Below are positions 13,240-24,732 of a stretch of 64,000 nucleotides of DNA, one piece after another. The position numbers and the translations under genes were made by a program. The stretch's first letter is position 1, and each line of letters opens with the position of its first letter. Below the pieces are notes generated by a model. It saw only the letters and a list, made by a program, of their open reading frames with translations. It did not search any database and was not told the origin of the DNA. Origin of the DNA: Chamaelirium japonicum (Eukaryota; Streptophyta; Magnoliopsida; Liliales; Melanthiaceae); the NCBI GenBank assembly GCA_947650365.1, contig CANTAL010000134.1, positions 310,001-374,000 of the forward strand, given 5' to 3'.

Positions 13240-13665
13240 ATTCTAATTCCTTCGTACGATCCATTCTAATTCCTTCGTACGATCCATTCTATTTCATTCG
13301 TATGATCCATTCTAATTCCTTCGTATCCATTCTAATTCACTCATACGATCCATTCTAATCCATTCGTACGATCCATTCTAATTCATTCGCATGAATGTAA
13401 CCATTCTAATTCATTCATTTGATCCATTCTAATTCATTCGTACGATCCATTCTAATTCATTCGTACGATCCATTGTAATTCATTCATACAATCCATTTTG
13501 ATTCATTCGCACAAATGTATCCATTCAAATTTATTCGTACGATCCAATCTAATTCATTCGTACGATCCATTCTAATTCATTCACACGAATATATCCATTC
13601 TAATTCTTTCGTACGATGCATTCTAATTCATTCGTACGATCCATTCTAATTCATTCGTACGATCC
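13240..13665 (-). repeat. Satellite block, - orientation, left of LTR
   Basis: From 13461 it matches 11204 onward with an offset near 2264 (ATTGTAATTC, ATCCATTCAAATT, GATGCATTC), up to the LTR. Confidence 0.9.
13660..13665. other. Left target-site duplication (CGATCC)
   Basis: CGATCC of a satellite monomer directly before the LTR. The same hexamer follows the LTR. Removing the LTR and one copy restores an in-phase monomer. Confidence 0.65.
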
Positions 13666-13784
13666 GTGTGGTCGTGGATTCGAGAGGCAGGTGAATCGGG
13701 CCGTAGTTAATACTCGAGCGTGCCTAACAAGGCGACACGCTGATGGTTGAAGCGACAGCTCGGCTTTCTCCAATCAGGCAGTGC

Positions 13785-13790
13785 CACGTG
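13785..13790. promoter_or_regulatory. G-box core CACGTG in LTR
   Basis: CACGTG inside GTGCCACGTGGACC, with CCAAT at 13770..13774 just upstream. G-boxes bind plant bZIP and bHLH factors; a role in this LTR is inferred from the motif alone. Confidence 0.35.
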
Positions 13791-13863
13791 GACCACGCAT
13801 GGGAAAAGGCTGCGCCGGTGCCGACGATGTCCTTTATTGAAAGGAAAAGGAACAAATAAGGAG

Positions 13864-13877
13864 GAGACACGTGTCTC
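13864..13877. promoter_or_regulatory. 14-bp palindrome with G-box, GAGACACGTGTCTC
   Basis: Perfect 14-base palindrome centred on a second CACGTG. ACGTGTC also resembles an ABRE-type plant element. It lies in the presumed U3 part of the LTR, about 1.07 kb upstream of the TATA box, so a promoter role is uncertain. Confidence 0.4.
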
Positions 13878-13984
13878 GCGCCGATCGGGATCTCATGATG
13901 AGATTCATTGTATCAACATCGAGCCTCTCGCCGCATTTAAGATGAAGCGACCGTTGGAGATTTAGTGCGATACCCAAGTCACAA

Positions 13985-14302
13985 GATCGCCTACGGCTGG
14001 TGCCCGCAGCTCGCTCGACGCAGACCCTGACCGCGTGTGGCAAGCTCGCACCGGAAGGAGATCGCTTGTGGCTGACGCTCCCGGCCCGCCCAGTATTTGT
14101 GAAATACTGGGAGTCAAAACTCTCGACGCAGATCGCCCACGGCTGGTGCCCGCAGCTCGCCCGACGCAGACCCTGACCGCGTGTGGCAAGCTCACACCGG
14201 AAGGACATCGCTCGTGGCTGACGCTCCCGGCCCGCCCAGCGTTTATGAAATACTGGCAGTCAAAGCTCCCGGCACAGACCGCCCACGGCAGGTGCCCGCA
14301 AC
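13985..14302 (+). repeat. 146-bp tandem repeat inside the LTR, about 2.2 copies
   Basis: Copies run 13985..14130, 14131..14276 and a partial third from 14277 to about 14302. The first two differ at roughly 13 of 146 positions by eye (about 91% identical). Each starts GATCGCC or GACCGCC and contains the segment GGTGCCCGCA. The repeat carries a small hairpin around CAGTATTT. Tandem repeats in the U3 part of plant LTRs are common. Confidence 0.85.
14089..14111. other. Hairpin, 10-bp arms and GTG loop
   Basis: CCCAGTATTT and AAATACTGGG are perfect inverted arms around GTG. The equivalent site in the second 146-base copy (14235..14257) has lost perfect pairing through CG and A substitutions, so the hairpin is not conserved between copies. 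No U-tract follows, so it is not a terminator. Confidence 0.6.
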
Positions 14303-14518
14303 CCACAAGGTGGAGGTCGCCAATGACTGGTACTCCCAATCCAACCGTCGTGTGCGATAAGACTCCTGAGCAAGCGTCAAAGTCTCTTTGGTCGCTCTCT
14401 CAGGAGGGGGTAATATTGGGGGTAGCTGAAACCCGCCCAGGAGTTCGCCCACCCGTGCTCACCAAACCATCTTGGTAGGGAGCGAGATCCACATTGGGCT
14501 GAAGGGGTCATAGGCAAA

Positions 14519-14626
14519 GAGCTCGCCCAAGCTCGCTAGGGAGCTCGCCCAAGCTCGCTCGGGAGCTCACCCAAGCTCGCTCGGGAGCTCGCCCAAGCTC
14601 GCTCAGGAGCTCGCCCGAGCTCGCCC
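14519..14626 (+). repeat. 22-bp GAGCTCGCCCAAGCTCGCTC-type tandem repeat, 5 copies
   Basis: Five units start at 14519, 14541, 14563, 14585 and 14607, each beginning GAGCTC. Internal differences are few (CGCCC/CACCC, TAGG/TCGG/TCAG), and the last unit is a shortened variant. This is a GC-rich minisatellite within the LTR. Confidence 0.9.
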
Positions 14627-14747
14627 AGACCCCTGTTTATCGAAGAGGTTGCTCCCGCGAGGTCCGACTCTTGATAGATATGGACGAAAGGATGGAGCAG
14701 TGCAGGGCGAGCTTGCCTTAGCTTCCTCCCGGAGACCGCTCAGACTT

Positions 14748-14760
14748 GAACATTCTAGAA
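14748..14760. promoter_or_regulatory. Perfect heat-shock element GAAcaTTCtaGAA
   Basis: Three alternating nGAAn/nTTCn pentamers in the exact HSE spacing, about 190 bases upstream of the TATA box. Heat-shock factor sites of this kind drive the heat-activated plant retrotransposon ONSEN, so a heat-responsive LTR promoter is plausible. The function is inferred from the motif only. Confidence 0.5.
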
Positions 14761-14894
14761 TAGCCACCTGGCAGCAACAAAAAAGATGCTCTCCCCCACT
14801 CAAAACCGCCTGGCAGGCTTGACGACAAAGAATGTCAGGGGCGCGAGTACCAAGGACCGTCAGAGGCCCACGCGAGCCAGAACGTGGGGGTCTA

Positions 14895-14907
14895 GAAGGC
14901 TCTAGAA
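14895..14907. promoter_or_regulatory. Second HSE-like site GAAggCTCtaGAA
   Basis: Same three-pentamer spacing as the perfect HSE at 14748 with one mismatch (CTC for TTC). It ends about 40 bases upstream of TATAAAT. Confidence 0.35.
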
Positions 14908-14947
14908 AGAATCTCCATGTGTCGGGTCACGGTAGGTCACCGATGTC

Positions 14948-14954
14948 TATAAAT
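14948..14954 (+). promoter_or_regulatory. TATA box of the LTR promoter
   Basis: TATAAAT about 200 bases before the LTR 3' end, the usual place for the U3/R boundary region. Transcription would be expected to start about 30 bases further on and run left to right into satellite, since the internal retroelement region is gone. Confidence 0.7.
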
Positions 14955-15041
14955 GCACACCCCCAGGCTCCAGAGTACAGGTTGAAAACCCTATTCCCTT
15001 CCCCTTTCGTCCACTAAAGCTTGCCGTTGTGCACCTGAGAC

Positions 15042-15060
15042 TGACTTGAGCGTCGGAGGG
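15042..15060 (+). other. Conserved plant LTR motif TGACTTGAGCGTCGGAGGG
   Basis: The TTGAGCGTCGGAG-type sequence is found near the 3' end of LTRs in many plant Ty3/gypsy-like elements. It is the best single clue to a plant host and to the element's + orientation. The match is from memory of the family, not from a search. Confidence 0.65.
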
Positions 15061-15149
15061 TCTGCGCTCCTACGGGAGCCAGCCGTTCTAACGCTTTTTC
15101 TTTGTCTTGCAGGCAGCCCGTACGGACCAGCGAAAAAATCCCCTGAACA

Positions 15150-15155
15150 CGATCC
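15150..15155. other. Right target-site duplication (CGATCC)
   Basis: CGATCC directly after the terminal ACA of the LTR, pairing with 13660..13665. Because this hexamer occurs in nearly every monomer, it is weaker evidence than a duplication in unique DNA. Confidence 0.65.
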
Positions 15156-15466
15156 ATTTTAATTCATTCGTATGATCCATCTAATTCATTCGCACGAATG
15201 TATCCATTCTAATTCATTCGTACAATCCATTCTATTTCATTCGTACGATCCATTCTTACTCATTCGTATGATCCATTCTAATTCATTCGTACGATCCATT
15301 CTAATTCATTCGCACGATCCATTCTAATTCATTCGCACGATCTATTCTAATTCATTCATACGATCCATTCTAATTCATTCATACGATCCATTCTAATTCA
15401 TTCCTACAATCCATTCTAATTCATTCGCCCGATCCATTCTAATTAATAAATACGATCCATTCTATT

Positions 15467-15490
15467 CGAATGGATCATGCGATCCATTCG
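15467..15490. repeat. Mini-inversion hairpin, second copy
   Basis: Identical arms and loop to 7099. It marks the start of copy 1 of the 22.6 kb segment. Confidence 0.88.
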
Positions 15491-16306
15491 AATTCATTCG
15501 CACGATCCATTCTAATTCATTCATACGATCCATTCTAATTCATTCATACAATGCATTCTAATTCTTTCACACGATCCATTCTAATTCATTTGTACGATCC
15601 ATTCTAATTCATTAATATGATCCATTCTAATTCATTCGTACGATCCATTCTAATTCATATGCACAAAGGTATCCATTCTAATCCATTCGTAGGATCCATT
15701 CTAATCCATTCGTATGATCCATTCTAATTCATTCGTACGATCCATTCTAATTCATTCGCTCGAATGTATCCATTCTAATCCATTCGTACGATCCATTCTA
15801 ATCCATTCGTACGATCCATTCTAATTCATTCGCATGAATGTAACCATTCTAATTCATTCATTTGATCCATTCTAATTCATTCGTACGATCCATTCTAATT
15901 CATTCGCACGATCCATTCTAATTCATTCATAGGATCCATTCTAATTCATTCGTACAATCCATTCTAATTCGTTCACACGATCCATTCTAATTCATTCGTA
16001 CGATCCATTCTAATTCATTCATACAATCCAATCTAATTCATTCGTATGATCCATTCTAATTCACTCATACGATCCATTCTAATACATTCATACGATCCAT
16101 TCTAATTCATTTGCACGAATATATCCATTCTAATTCATTCGTACGATCCATTCTAATTCATTCGTACGATCTATTCTAATTCATTCGTACGATCCATTCT
16201 AATTCATTCGTACGATCCATTCTAATTCCTTCGTACGATCCATTCTAATTCATTCGTACGATCAATTCTAATTCATTCGTACAATCTATTCTAATTCATT
16301 TCTACG

Positions 16307-16511
16307 AATGGATACATTCATGTGAATGAATTAGAATGGATCGTACGAATGAGTAAGAATGGATCGTATGAATGAAATAGAATAGATCGTACGAATGAAT
16401 TAGAATGGATCGTATGAATGAATTAGAATGGATCATATTAATGAATTAGAATGGATCGTACGAATGAATTAGAATGGATACATTCGTGCGAATGAATTAG
16501 AATGGATCGTG
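16307..16511 (+). repeat. Satellite block, + orientation
   Basis: Short '+' block ending at GATCGTGCACGAATG. With the following block it forms a shorter, more diverged version of the 1801..2051 inverted repeat, without the CCTTTGTGCATATG left end. Pairs with 38951..39158. Confidence 0.88.
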
Positions 16512-19440
16512 CACGAATGTATCCATTCTAATTCATTCGTACGAACCATTCTAATTCATTAATATGATCCATTCTAATTCATTCGTACGATCAATTCTAA
16601 TTCATATGCACAAAGGTATCCATTCTAATCCATTCGTAGGATCCGTTCTAATCCATTCGTACGATCCATTCTAATTCATTCGTACGATCCATTCTAATTC
16701 ATTCGCTCGAATGTATCCATTCTAATCCATTCGTACGATCCATTCTAAACCATTCGTACGATCCATTCTAATTCATTCGCATGAATGTAACCATTCTAAT
16801 TCATTCATTTGATCCATTCTAATTCATTCGTACGATCCATTCTAATTCATTCATCCGATCCATTCTAATTCATTCGCACGAATGTATCCATTCTAATTCA
16901 TTCGTACGATCCATTCTAATTCATTCGTAAGATCCATTCTAATTCATTCGTACGATCCATTCTAATTCATTCGTACGATCCATTCTAATTCATTCACACG
17001 ATCCATTCTAATTCATTCGTACGATCAAATCTAATTCATTCGCACGAATGTATCCATTCTAATTCATTCATACGATCCATTCTAATTCATTCGTACGATC
17101 CATTCTATTCCATTCGTACGATCCATTCTAATTCATTCGTCCGATCCATTCGAATTCATTCGCACAAATGTATCCATTCTAGTTCATTCGTATGATCCAT
17201 TCTATTTTATTCGTACGATCCATTCTTACTCATTCGTATGATCCATTCTAATTCATTCGGAGGAATGTATCCATTCTAATTTATTCGTACGATCCATTCT
17301 AATTCATTCGTACGATCCATTCTAATTCATTCGTCCGATCCATTCTAATTCATTCGCACGAATGTATCCATTCTAATTCATTCGTACGATCCATTCTAAT
17401 TCATTCATACGATCCATTCTAATTCATTCGTAAGATCCATTCTAATTCATTCGTACGATCCATTCTAATTCATTCGTACGATCCATTCTAATTGATTCAC
17501 ACGAATGTATCCATTCTAGTTCATTCGTACGATCCATTCTAATTCATTCGTACGATCCATTCTAATTCATTCGCACGATCCATTCTAATTCATTCGTACG
17601 ATCAATTCTAATTCATTTGCACGAATGTATCCATTCTAATTCATTCATACGATCCATTCTAATTCATTCGTACGATCCATTCTAATTCATTCATACAATC
17701 CATTCTAATTCTTTCACACGATCCATTCTAATTCATTCGTAGGATCCATTCTAATTCATTCGTACAATCTATTCTATTTCATTCGTACGATCCATTCTTA
17801 CTCATTCGCATGATCTATTCTAATTCATTCGCACGAATGTATCCATTCTAATTCATTCGTACAAATCCATTCTAATTCATTCGTACAATCCATTCTATTT
17901 CATTCGTACGATCCATTCTTACTCATTCGTACGATCCATTCTAATTCATTCGTACGATCCATTCAAATTCATTCGCACGATCCATTCTAATTCATTCATA
18001 CAATCCATTCTAATTCATTCCGTACGATCCATTCTAATTCATTCGCTCGAATTTATCCATTCTAATCCATTCGTACGATCCATTCTAATTCATTCGCATG
18101 AATGTAACCATTCTAATTCATTCATTTGATCCATTCTAATTCATTCGTACGATCCATTCTAATTCATTAGCACGATCCATGCTGATTCATTCGTTCGATC
18201 AATTCTAATTCATTAGCATGATCCATTCTAATTCATTCGTATGATCCATTCTAATTCATTCGCACGATCCATTCTAATTCATTCATAGGATCCATTCTAA
18301 TTCATTCATACGATCTATTCTAATTCTTTCGCACGAATGTATCCATTCTAATTCATTCGCACGAATATATCCATTCTAATTCATTCGTACGAATCCATTC
18401 TAATTCATTCGTACAATCTATTCTATTTCATTCGTTTGATCCATTCTAGTTCATTCGTACGATCCATTCTAATTCATTCGTACGATCCATTCTAATTCAT
18501 TCGTATGATCCATTCTAATTAATTCGTATGATCCATTCTAATTCATTCGTACGATCCATTCTAATTCATTCATACAATCCATTCTAATTCATTCGCACGA
18601 ATGTATCCATTCTAATTAATTCGTACGATCCATTCTAATTCATTCGTATGATCCATTCATATTCATTCGCACGATCCAGTCTAATGGATTCGCACGATCC
18701 ATTCTAATTCATTCGCACGAATGTATCCATTCTAATTCATTCATACGATCCATTCTAATTCATTCGTACGATCCATTCTAATTCATTCGCACAAATGTAT
18801 CCATTCTAATTCATTCGTACAATCCATTCTAATTCATTCATACTATCAGTTCTAATTCATTCACAAAATCTATTCTAATTCATTCATATGATCCATTCTA
18901 ATTCATTCGCACGATCCATTCTAATTCATTCGTACGATCCATTCTAATTCTTTCACACGATCCATTCTAATTCATTCGTACGATCTATTCTAATTCATTC
19001 GCACGATCCATTCTAATTCATTCGTACGATCCATTCTAATTCATTCATACGATCCATTCTAACTCATTCGTACGATCCATTCTAATTGATTCGCACAAAT
19101 GTATCCATTCTAATTCATTCGTACGATCCATTCTAATTCATTCGCATGATCCATTCTAATTCATTCGTACGATCCATTCTAATTCATTCGTACGATCCAT
19201 TCTAATTCATTCATACAATCCATTCTAATTCATTCGCACGAATGTATCCATTCTAATTAATTCGTACGACCCATTCTAATTCATTCGTATGATCTATTCT
19301 TATTCATTCGCACGATCCAGTCTAATTGATTCGCACGATCCATTCTAATTCATTCGCACGAATGTATCCATTCTAATTCATTCGTACGATCCATTCTAAT
19401 TCATATGCACAAAGGTATCCATTCTAATTCATTCGCACGA
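16512..19440 (-). repeat. Satellite block, - orientation
   Basis: Long '-' block with 120-base units and CACAAAGG markers near 16613 and 19410. Pairs with 39159..42181. Confidence 0.9.
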
Positions 19441-20520
19441 AAGAATTAGAATGGATTGTATGAAAGAATTAGAATGGATTGTATGAATGAATTAGAATGG
19501 ATCGTACGAATGAATTAGAATGGATCGTACGAATAAATTAGAATGGATACATTCGTCCGAATGAATTAGAATGGATCATACGAATGAGTAAGAATGGATC
19601 GTACGAATGAAATAGAATGGATTGTGCGAATGAATTAGAATGGACCGTACGAATGAATTAGAATGGATACATTCGTGCGAATGAATTAGAATGGATCGGA
19701 CGAATGAATTAGAATAGGTCGTACGAATGAATTAGAATGGATCGTACAAATGAATTAGAATGGATCGTACGAATAAATTAGAATGGATACATTCGTCCGA
19801 ATGAATTAGAATGGATCATACGAATGAGTAAGAATGGATCGTACGAATGAAATAAAATTGATTGTACGAATGAATTAGAATGGATCCTACGAATGAATTA
19901 GAATGGATCGGGTGAAAGAATTAGAATGGATTGTATGAATGAATTAGAATGGATCGTATGAATGAATTAGAATGGATCGTGCGAATGAATTAGAATGGAT
20001 CGTACGAATGAATTAGAATGGATACATTCGTGCGAATGAATTAGAATGGATCATACGAATGAGTAAGAATGGATCGTACGAATGAAATAGAATCGATTAT
20101 ACAAATGAATTAGAATGGATACATTCGTGCGAATGAATTAGAATGGATCGTATGTACGAATGAATTAGAATGGATACATTCGGGCGAATGAATTAGAATG
20201 GATCGTACGAATGAATTAGAATGGATCGTGCGAATGAATTAGAATGGATCGTACGAATGAATTAGAATGGACCGAACGAATGAACTAGAATGGATACATT
20301 CGTGCGAATGAATTAGAATGGATCGTACGAATGAATTAGAATGGATCGTACGAATGAATTAGAATGGATCGTACGTACTATCCATTCTAATGGATACATT
20401 TGTGCGAATGAATCTAAATAGATTGTATGAATGAATTACAATGGATCGTACGAAGGAATTAGAATGGATCATACGAATGAATTAGAATGGATCGTGCTAA
20501 TGAATTAGAATTGATCGAAC
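19441..20520 (+). repeat. Satellite block, + orientation, with mini-inversion
   Basis: Contains a 14-base reversed fragment near 20378..20391 after GTACGTAC. Pairs with 42182..43261. Confidence 0.88.
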
Positions 20521-20523
20521 GAA

Positions 20524-22472
20524 TTCATTCTAATTCATTCATACAATCCATTCTAATTCTTTCACACGATCCATTCTAATTCATTCGTACGATCCATTCT
20601 TACGCATTGGTACGATCCATTCTAATTCATTCGCACGAATGTATCCATTCTAATTCATTCGTACGAATCCATTCTAATTCATTCGTACAATCTATTCTAT
20701 TCCATTCTAATTCATTCGTACGATCCATTCTTACTCATTCGTACGATCCATTCTAATTCATTCGTACGATCCACTCTATTCTAGTTCATTCGTACGATCC
20801 ATTCTAATTCATTCGTACGATCCATTCTTATCCATTCTTACTCATTCGTATGATCCATTCTAATTCATTCGGACGAATGTATCCATTCTAATTTATTCGT
20901 ACGATCCACTCTAATTCATTCGTACGATCCATTCTAATTCATTCGTAAGATCCATTCTAATTCATTCGTACAATCCATTCTAATTCATTCGTACGATCCA
21001 TTCTAATTCATTCGTACGATCCATTCTAATTCATTCATACGATCTATTCTAATTCATTCATTCGTACGATCCATTATAATACATTCGTACGATTCATGCT
21101 AATTCATTCGCACAATCCATTCTAATTCATTCGTACGATCCATTCTTATTCATTCATACGATCCATTCTAATTCTTTCACACGATCCATTCTAATTCATT
21201 CGTACGATCCATTCTAATTCATTCGTACGATCTATTCTAATTCATTCGTACAAACCATTCTAATTCATTCGTACGATCCATTCTAATTCCTTCGTACGAT
21301 CCTTTCTAATTCATTCATACAATCCATTCTAATTTTTTCGTACGATCCATTCTAATTCATTCGCACGAATGTATCCATTCTAGTTCATTCGCACGATCTA
21401 TTCTAGTTCATTCATACAATTCATTCTAATTCTTTCACACGATCCATTCTAATTCATTCGTACGATCCATTCTAATTCATTCGCACAATCCATTCTAATT
21501 CATTCGTACGATCCATTCTTACTCATTCGTACGATCCATTCTAATTCATTCATACAATCCATTCTAATTCATTCTGTACGATCCATTCTAATTCACTCAT
21601 ACGATCCATTCTAATTCATTCATAGGATCCATTCTAATTCATTCATACGATCTATTCTAATTCTTTCGCACGAATGTATCCATTCTAATTCATTCGCACG
21701 AATGTATCTATTCTAATTCATTCGTACGATCCATTCTAATTCATTCGCACGATCCATTCTAATTCATTCGTTCGATCAATTCTAATTCATTCGCACGAAT
21801 GTATCCATTCTAATTCATTTGTACGATCCATTCTAATTCATTCATTGGATCCATTCTAATTCATTCATACAATCCATTCTAATTCATTCGCTCGAATATA
21901 TCCATTCTTATCCATTTGTACGATCCATTCTAATTCATTCGCATGAATGTAACCATTCTATTTCATTCGTACGATCCATTCTAATTTATTCGTACGATCC
22001 ATTCTAATTCATTCAAACGATCCATTCTAATTCATTCGCACGAATGTATCCATTCTAGTTCATTCGTACGATCCATTCTAATTCATTCGTACGATCCATT
22101 CTAATTCATTCATACAATCCATTCTAATTCTTTCACACGATCCATTCTAATTCATTTGTAGGATCCATTCTAATTCATTCGTACGATCCATTCTAATTCA
22201 TTCGTACGATCCATTCTAATTCATTCGTACGATCCATTCTAATTCATTCGTAAGATCCATTCTAATTCATTCGTACGATCCATTCTAATTCATTCGTACG
22301 ATCTATTCTAATTCATTCGCACGAATGTATCTATTCTAGTTCATTCGTACGATCCATTCTAATTCATTCGTACGATCCATTCTAATTCATTCGCACGATC
22401 CATTCTAATTCATTCGTACAATCCATTCAATTTCATTCGTACGATCCATTCTTACTCATTCGTATGATCCAT
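20524..22472 (-). repeat. Satellite block, - orientation
   Basis: Opens at GAATTC (20521..20526) and ends at CCATTATGG. It has more out-of-phase monomer joins than its partner 43262..45049, for instance TCTATTCCATTC near 20695 and TCTTATCCATTC near 20825. Confidence 0.88.
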
Positions 22473-22675
22473 TATGGATACATTCGTGCGAATAAATTAG
22501 AATGGATCATACGAATGAGTAAGAATGGATCGTACGAATGAAATAGAATGGATTGTGCGAATGAATTAGAATGGATCGTAGAATGGATCAGAATAGATCG
22601 TGTGAAAGAATTAGAATGGATCGTATGAATGAATTAGAATGGATCGTGCGAATGAATTCAAATGGATCGTACGAA
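22473..22675 (+). repeat. Satellite block, + orientation
   Basis: Bounded by CCATTATGG on the left and GAATTC (22673..22678) on the right. Pairs with 45050..45251. Confidence 0.87.
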
Positions 22676-22846
22676 TTCATTCTAATTCATTCATACAATC
22701 CATTCTAATTCTTTCACACGATCTATTCTGATCCATTCTACGATCCATTCTAATTCATTCGCACAATCCATTCTATTTCATTCGTACGATCCATTCTTAC
22801 TCATTCGTATGATCCATTCTAATTCATTCGCATGAATGTATCCATA
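22676..22846 (-). repeat. Satellite block, - orientation
   Basis: Ends at TATCCATAATGGAT, the reverse complement of the ATCCATTATGGAT junction. Confidence 0.87.
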
Positions 22847-23645
22847 ATGGATTATACGAATGAGTAAGAATGGATCGTACGAATGAAATACGTACGAATG
22901 AATTAGAATGGATCATACGAATGAACTAGAATGGATCGTACGAATGAAATAGAATAGATACATTCGTGCGAATAAATTAGAATGAATACATTCGTGCGAA
23001 AGAATTAGAATAGATCGTATGAATGAATTAGAATGGATCCTATGAATGAATTAGAATGGATCGTGCGATTGAATTAGAATGGATCGTACGAATGAATTAG
23101 AATAGATCGTACGAACGAATTCGAATGGATCGTACGAAGGAATTAGAATGGATCGTACGAATGAATTAGAATGGATATATTCGTGCAAATGACTTAGAAT
23201 GGATCGTGCGAATGAATTAGAATGGATCGTACGAATGAATTAGAATGGATCGTACGAATGAATTAGAATGGATCTTACGAATGAATTAGAATGGATCGTA
23301 CGAATGAATTAGAATGGATCGTACGAATGAATTAGAATGGATACATTCGTGCGAATGAATTAGAATGGATCGGACGAATGAATTAGAATGGATCGTACGA
23401 ATGAATTAGAATGGATCAAATGAATGAATTAGAATGGTTACATTCATGCGAATGAATTAGAATGGATCGTACGAATGAATTAGAATGGATCGTATGAATG
23501 AATTAGAATGGATCGTACGAATGAATTAGAATGGATCAAATGAATGAATTAGAATGGTTACATTCATGCGAATGAATTAGAATGGATCGTACGAATGGAT
23601 TAGAATGGATCGTACGAATGGATTAGAATGGATACATTCGAGCGT
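22847..23645 (+). repeat. Satellite block, + orientation
   Basis: Holds a direct repeat of the ATCAAATGAATG ... GGTTACATTCATGCG variant string, about 120 bases apart (23416 and 23535). Ends at GAGCGTACGATCC. Confidence 0.87.
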
Positions 23646-24732
23646 ACGATCCATTCTAATTCATTCGTCCGATCCATTCTAATTCATTCGCACGAATTTA
23701 TCCATTCTAATTCATTCGTACGATCCATTCTAATTCATTCGTACGATCCATTCTAATTCATTCGTAAGATCCATTCTAATTCATTCGTACGATCCATTCT
23801 AATTCATTCGTACGATCCATTCTAATTCATTCGCACGAATGTATCCATTCTAGTTCATTCGTACGATCCATTCTAATTCATTCGTATGATCCATTCTAAT
23901 TCATTCGCACGATCCATTCTAATTCATTCGTACGACCCATTCTAATTCATTCATACGATCCATTCTAATTCATTCGTACGATCCATTCTAATTCATTCGC
24001 ACAAATGTATCCATTCTAATTCATTCGTACGATCCATTCTAATTCATTCGCACGATCCATTCTAATTCATTCATACAATCCATTCTAATTCTTTCACACG
24101 ATCCATTCTATATCATTCTTACGATCCATTCCAATTCATTCGCACGATCCATTCTAATTCATTCGTACGATCCATTCTAATTCATTCATACGATCCATTC
24201 TAATTCATTCGTACGATCCATTCTAATTCATTCGCACAAATATATCCATTCTAATTCATTTGTACAATCCATTCTAATTCATTCGCACGATCCATTCTAA
24301 TTCATTCGAACGATCCATTCTAATTCATTCGTATGATCCATTCTAATTAATTCGTACGATCCATTCTAATTCATTCGCACGAATGTATCAATTCTAATTC
24401 ATTCGTACAATCCATTCTATTTAATTCGTACGATCCATTCTTACTCATTTGTATGATCCATTCTAATACATTCGTACGATTCATGCTAATTCATTCGTAC
24501 GATCCATTCTAATTCATTCGTACGATCCATTTTTATTCATTCATACGATCTATTCTAATTCATTCGCACAATCCATTCTAATCCATTCTAATTCATTTGT
24601 AAGATCCATTCTAATTTATTCGTAAGATCCATTCTAATTCATTCACACGATCCATTCTAATTCATTCGTACGATCTATTCTAAATCATTCGTGCAATCCA
24701 TTCTATTTCATTCGTACGATCAATTCTAATTA
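23646..24732 (-). repeat. Satellite block, - orientation
   Basis: Ends at TCTAATTAATTAGAATGG, an AATT-centred palindrome. Pairs with 46268..47345, which ends in TCATTAGAATGG instead. Confidence 0.87.

Larger units (their letters stand above)
1..13665. repeat. 23-bp satellite array, left part
   Basis: Tandem 23-base monomer: core GAATGAATTAGAATGGAT plus linker CGTAC. A 28-base form, with linker ACATTCGTGC, is interspersed every few monomers. Adjacent monomers join through the 8-base palindrome TCGTACGA. Both orientations are present in alternating blocks, listed separately ('+' means the core reads as written above). Monomers differ by a few bases, mostly CpG transitions such as GTATG, CATAC, TTGTAC and GTACAA at the linker. 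The consensus has a TAA stop in each frame once per 69 bases, so short open frames appear only where that TAA is mutated; no gene is present. I do not recognise this satellite as a named family. Confidence 0.97.
13667..15149 (+). mobile_element. Solo LTR of a plant LTR retrotransposon, probably Ty3/gypsy-like
   Basis: A 1483-base GC-rich block interrupts the AT-rich satellite. It begins TGTGG and ends GAACA, so it has TG...CA termini. The satellite hexamer CGATCC stands on both sides (13660..13665 and 15150..15155; ACGATCC if the terminal A is included), consistent with a target-site duplication, although one extra G precedes TG and canonical duplications are 5 bases. TATAAAT lies at 14948, and a TTGAGCGTCGGAG-type motif lies at 15042..15060, near the 3' end, as in many plant LTRs. 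Satellite resumes directly after CA with no primer-binding site, polypurine tract, gag or pol, so this is a solo LTR left by LTR-LTR recombination. Superfamily is inferred from the U5-like motif and length only. Overlapping open frames of 60 to 147 codons on both strands are not credible genes. Confidence 0.85.
15150..16306 (-). repeat. Satellite block, - orientation, right of LTR
   Basis: First 150 bases continue the match to the empty site at about 11400..11530, so the block is the other half of the LTR target. Includes two damaged monomers right after the LTR (CATTTTAATTC, ATCCATCTAATTC). Confidence 0.9.

Noticed and set aside
14089-14111. Rho-independent terminator
   Set aside because: A good stem-loop but no U-tract follows, and the context is eukaryotic.
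13985-14276. 146-base repeat as a nucleosome-length centromeric satellite
   Set aside because: Only about two copies exist and they are internal to the LTR; the match to nucleosome length is probably coincidence.
13834-14478. Overlapping open frames of 124, 125 and 147 codons on both strands in the LTR
   Set aside because: They span the 146-base tandem repeat, overlap on opposite strands, resemble no known protein to me and lie in LTR sequence that is normally non-coding.
13667-15149. Complete retrotransposon or non-autonomous TRIM element
   Set aside because: Only one LTR is present. Satellite begins directly after the terminal CA, with no primer-binding site, polypurine tract or second LTR.
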